NCBI GenBank assembly: GCA_003445895.1
Contig: DMCD01000175.1
Span: forward strand, 13,890-21,044
Direction of reading: 5' to 3'
DNA from: Lachnoclostridium sp.
Lineage (GTDB): Bacteria > Bacillota > Clostridia > Lachnospirales > Lachnospiraceae
DNA length: 7,155 bases
Each line of letters begins with the position of its first letter. Position 1 is the stretch's first letter. Below are positions 5,008-7,155 of this stretch, one piece after another. The notes below the pieces were generated by a model. That model was not told the DNA's origin. It saw only the letters and a list, made by a program, of their open reading frames with translations, and did not search any database. The position numbers were made by a program, and so were the translations under genes.

Positions 5008-6678
5008 ATGAAAATAAATAAGATTATTTCTGGCATGGTTTCTGCTGCGGCTGTACTGTCGCTCTCTGTTCTGTCTGCTGCCTGCGGCGGCGCATCCGGT
5101 ACCGGCGCCGCGACGGAGGTGGCGGAAGAGAAGTCCGCAGCCGGGGAGGAGACGGAATCTTTCCTGGGAGAGAAGAAGATTCCTTCCGGGCAGCAGGAGG
5201 AGAAGGAAGCGGCGCAGACCCTGGCGGAACACCTGGCCGGCCGGTATTCCTATGCCTATCCCCGCACAGAAGAAGACGCAGAGCGCATGGAAGAGGATAT
5301 GCGCGAATACTATACCCTGGACATCGTGAACTTCGGCGGCAATCTCTTTGCCACCGGCGGCATCGCCATGGCGGAAAGTCCGGAGGAGGAGAAGCGTCCC
5401 TATTCTTTCTGGGGGATGGAGTTTATCCCGACGGCAGAGGGCGCGCTTTCGGACACAGAGACCACATCCTGCGATATCGGCGTTCTCACCTGGTCCGTCA
5501 TGTCCAACATGGGAAAATACTGGGATAAGCCTGCCTATGGGACCATAGAACTCACGGAGGAGGGGGTGGCCTTTCTCGGGAAAGACGGCGCGGACAATCC
5601 CCTGATAGAAGGTGCAGAGCGGGTGGAATTCGTCCGGGATGACACGGTGGCGTCTGCAGGCGCCGGAACCGGGGAAGCCCTCACAGAGTATGAGCGCACC
5701 GATATTCCCGGAGAGCTTTTCGGCATATGGAAGGAAGAAACCGAAGAGGGCCCTCTGGTGGTGGAATTTGCCGGGAATGCCGGCTCCGATGCGGAAAACA
5801 TCGGCCGCCTCCGGATCTGCCGGAAGCGGGGCGGCCAGCGGGTAATGTTTGCGGAAGGACATTTCTGTGCCGGGGAGGACGGGACCCTTACCGCGATATA
5901 TACTCCGCTGGGATTTACTCCCGTTCTGGAAACCTGGAAATACAGCCTGGAAAAGGGCAGTCCGGTTCTGACCCTGCGTGCGGGGGAGGGCGAATACGAT
6001 ACCGTCAGCGGCCTGACGGAGGAAGCGGCGGCATTTTCCAGAATCAATGCGGAAGAAATTCCGGTCACCGGACCGGAGGCCCTGGAGAGAGCAGATGTTT
6101 CTCTTGCGGAATACAGACGGGTCCTTGGCCTCTACGCCCAGGCCATTGCGGAAAACCAGGACCGGGAGACCATGGAATCCCGGGGACTTTATACAGGACT
6201 GTCTGACTGGGGGGTGCCGATGGCGTCCTCGGAGGAGATCGGATATGTCCTGTATGACATCGATGACAACGGCATCGATGAATGCCTTATCACCTGGATG
6301 GGCAATATCGTGGATATATGGAGCTTCGACGGCAGAAAAGCCGGTATGACTTATGTCACCCCGTACCGCGGCGAGACGGTGATCTATGACGACGGCATGG
6401 TGGAGATGCTGTTTGGCAGCATGACCCGGGCATCCAACACCTGGTACCGGATGGATGAGAGAACAGAGCAGCTGCTGCCCGTGGTGGAGCGCCTCTATAA
6501 GCCGGTGGAGCACGGCGAACCGGATATGCAGTATTTTGAGTTTGCGGCACAAGGGTCCGCAGAAGAATTTGAAGAAGCCTGTGAGATTACAAAAGAGGAA
6601 TATGAAGAGAAAATCACCCGCGGAAATCCGGCGGAGATTCGCGGGATTACGCTCATAAAAGAGTTTGCGGGGTTCTGA
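5008..6678 (+). CDS. Putative lipoprotein of unknown function with DxDxN calcium-loop-like motif
   Basis: 556 residues. A lipoprotein signal peptide is clear: basic MKINK, a hydrophobic stretch, then lipobox LSAAC with C26 as the lipidated cysteine. After it comes a Ser/Ala/Glu-rich low-complexity linker (27-70). Two beta-rich regions without a family name I recognise follow. One is about 75-212 (AGRYSYAYP, LDIVNFGGNLFATGGIAMAE, YGTIELTEEGVAFLGKDG). The other is about 232-335 (GELFGIWKEETEEGPLVVEF, FAEGHFCAGEDGTLTAIYTP). A helical stretch at 364-395 (LAEYRRVLGLYAQAIAENQD) leads to YVLYDIDDNGIDECLI (413-428), whose D417, D419, N421, D424 and E425 resemble an EF-hand or FG-GAP calcium loop; the combination of a helix with a DIDxNG motif is, to my recollection, frequent in clostridial lipoproteins. 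The C-terminus (515-540) is acidic and helical. Start chosen for the strong GGAGGTG site at 4997-5003. Transcribed divergently from the NHL-FecR-CHASE2 operon. No catalytic motif seen; a surface-exposed binding role is only a guess. Confidence 0.85.
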   Translation: MKINKIISGMVSAAAVLSLSVLSAACGGASGTGAATEVAEEKSAAGEETESFLGEKKIPSGQQEEKEAAQTLAEHLAGRYSYAYPRTEEDAERMEEDMREYYTLDIVNFGGNLFATGGIAMAESPEEEKRPYSFWGMEFIPTAEGALSDTETTSCDIGVLTWSVMSNMGKYWDKPAYGTIELTEEGVAFLGKDGADNPLIEGAERVEFVRDDTVASAGAGTGEALTEYERTDIPGELFGIWKEETEEGPLVVEFAGNAGSDAENIGRLRICRKRGGQRVMFAEGHFCAGEDGTLTAIYTPLGFTPVLETWKYSLEKGSPVLTLRAGEGEYDTVSGLTEEAAAFSRINAEEIPVTGPEALERADVSLAEYRRVLGLYAQAIAENQDRETMESRGLYTGLSDWGVPMASSEEIGYVLYDIDDNGIDECLITWMGNIVDIWSFDGRKAGMTYVTPYRGETVIYDDGMVEMLFGSMTRASNTWYRMDERTEQLLPVVERLYKPVEHGEPDMQYFEFAAQGSAEEFEEACEITKEEYEEKITRGNPAEIRGITLIKEFAGF

Positions 6679-6684
6679 GGACAG

Positions 6685-6715
6685 AAAAAAGCCGGAATCC
6701 CGGCGGGATCCCGGC
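6685..6715 (-). terminator. Intrinsic terminator of folA
   Basis: On the minus strand, an 11-bp stem (arms 6705-6715 and 6691-6701, one A/C mismatch, GC-rich GCCGG/CCGGC base) with a 3-base loop (6702-6704) is followed directly by six T (6690-6685). It lies 8 bp past the folA stop. Read on the plus strand the stem is followed only by TGATTCC, so it should act poorly for the lipoprotein gene. Confidence 0.85.
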
Positions 6716-6722
6716 TGATTCC

Positions 6723-7155
6723 TCAGCGGATTCGCTTATAATCTACGAACTGGTATTTCAGGCCGCTGGCTTCGTCGGTGAAGAATTCGCTCTCTTCCAC
6801 GGGCTCCACATCTCTTCCCGGGAAGGGGAAGGTGACATCGTGGGGGGCTTTCGTGTATACGTGGGTCAGATATAATTTATCTGTGTAGGGCATAAACTCC
6901 CGGTAGACGGATTCTCCGCCGATGATGAAGGCCTCTTCCTCCGGGTTTACCAGGGCGAGAGCTTCCTCTACGGAGGAGACGACCTCGGCGCCGGGAACGG
7001 TGAAGCCCTCACGGCGGCTCAGGATGATGTTTCTCCGGTTTTTCAGGGGTTCTGCCCCGGGAAAGGTTTCCAGGGTTTTCCGGCCGTAGATGACGGTGTG
7101 GTCCTTCGTGAGGCTGCGGAACCGCTTCAGGTCCTCCCGGATGTGGAACTGAAGG
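6723..7155 (-). CDS. folA: Dihydrofolate reductase, C-terminal part (5' end outside the window)
   Basis: Partial gene; the visible 143 codons lack roughly the first 20-odd residues of a normal DHFR of about 160. DHFR makes tetrahydrofolate from dihydrofolate with NADPH in the cytoplasm, supplying one-carbon units for thymidylate and purine synthesis. The visible sequence starts LQFHIREDLKRFRSLTKD, where the Asp of REDL aligns with the catalytic Asp (D27 of E. coli DHFR). It continues with the cofactor-binding segment VIYGRKTLETFPGAEPLKNR, the RNIILSRR strand, the diglycine FIIGGESVYREF, the DKLYLTHVYTKAPHDVTFPF substrate-side strands, and a final YQFVDYKRIR. The reading frame is intact to a TGA at 6723-6725. 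It is convergent with the lipoprotein gene and separated from it by 44 bp that hold a terminator reading in the folA direction. In many Firmicutes folA follows thyA; that region is outside the window. Identification is secure. Confidence 0.96.
   Translation of the reverse strand, partial: LQFHIREDLKRFRSLTKDHTVIYGRKTLETFPGAEPLKNRRNIILSRREGFTVPGAEVVSSVEEALALVNPEEEAFIIGGESVYREFMPYTDKLYLTHVYTKAPHDVTFPFPGRDVEPVEESEFFTDEASGLKYQFVDYKRIR

Noticed and set aside
4987..6552. Long (521-codon) open frame on the minus strand opposite the lipoprotein gene
   Set aside because: His/Arg/Cys-rich composition, no signal or domain, no ribosome site, and it mirrors a gene with a clear lipobox and strong ribosome site. 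It is a consequence of GC-rich codon use on the other strand.

Overview
The window looks like a chromosomal segment of a fairly GC-rich member of the Bacillota, most likely a Lachnospiraceae-type clostridium. This is an inference. It rests on strong GGAGG-type ribosome binding sites, a lipoprotein with a clostridial-looking DIDDNG calcium-loop motif, a BspA/LRR_5-type surface module of the kind common in gut Firmicutes, and a dihydrofolate reductase with the clostridial-style FHIREDLKRF segment. There are no RNA genes, insertion sequences or CRISPR arrays.

Layout. On the minus strand, reading from about 4840 down to 1, there is a probable three-gene operon. It encodes a secreted six-bladed NHL-repeat beta-propeller (3801-4778), then after 49 bp a 1102-residue secreted FecR-domain protein (443-3751), then, through a 4-bp ATGA overlap, a membrane-anchored CHASE2-domain protein cut by the window edge (1-446). 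Facing away from it across a 229-bp intergenic region (4779-5007) is a 556-residue lipoprotein gene on the plus strand (5008-6678). Convergent with that gene is the 3' part of folA, dihydrofolate reductase (6723-7155, minus), with an intrinsic terminator for folA between the two stop codons. The divergent intergenic region holds candidate promoters for both sides and two inverted repeats.

How the parts may work together. CHASE2 is an extracytoplasmic sensor domain normally joined to a cytoplasmic signalling output such as a nucleotide cyclase, and FecR-domain proteins are, to my recollection, frequent neighbours of CHASE2 proteins. Here the FecR protein is not the classical inner-membrane anti-sigma regulator. 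It has a cleavable signal peptide, no later membrane segment, and a long mosaic of beta-helical repeats, two tandem beta-domains, a second beta-helical unit and an LRR_5-type module. With the NHL propeller it suggests an extracellular ligand-binding or scaffold apparatus feeding a CHASE2 receptor. The output domain lies outside the window, so the signal it would produce is unknown. The divergent lipoprotein may be functionally linked or simply adjacent. folA is a housekeeping gene marking the boundary of the accessory cassette.
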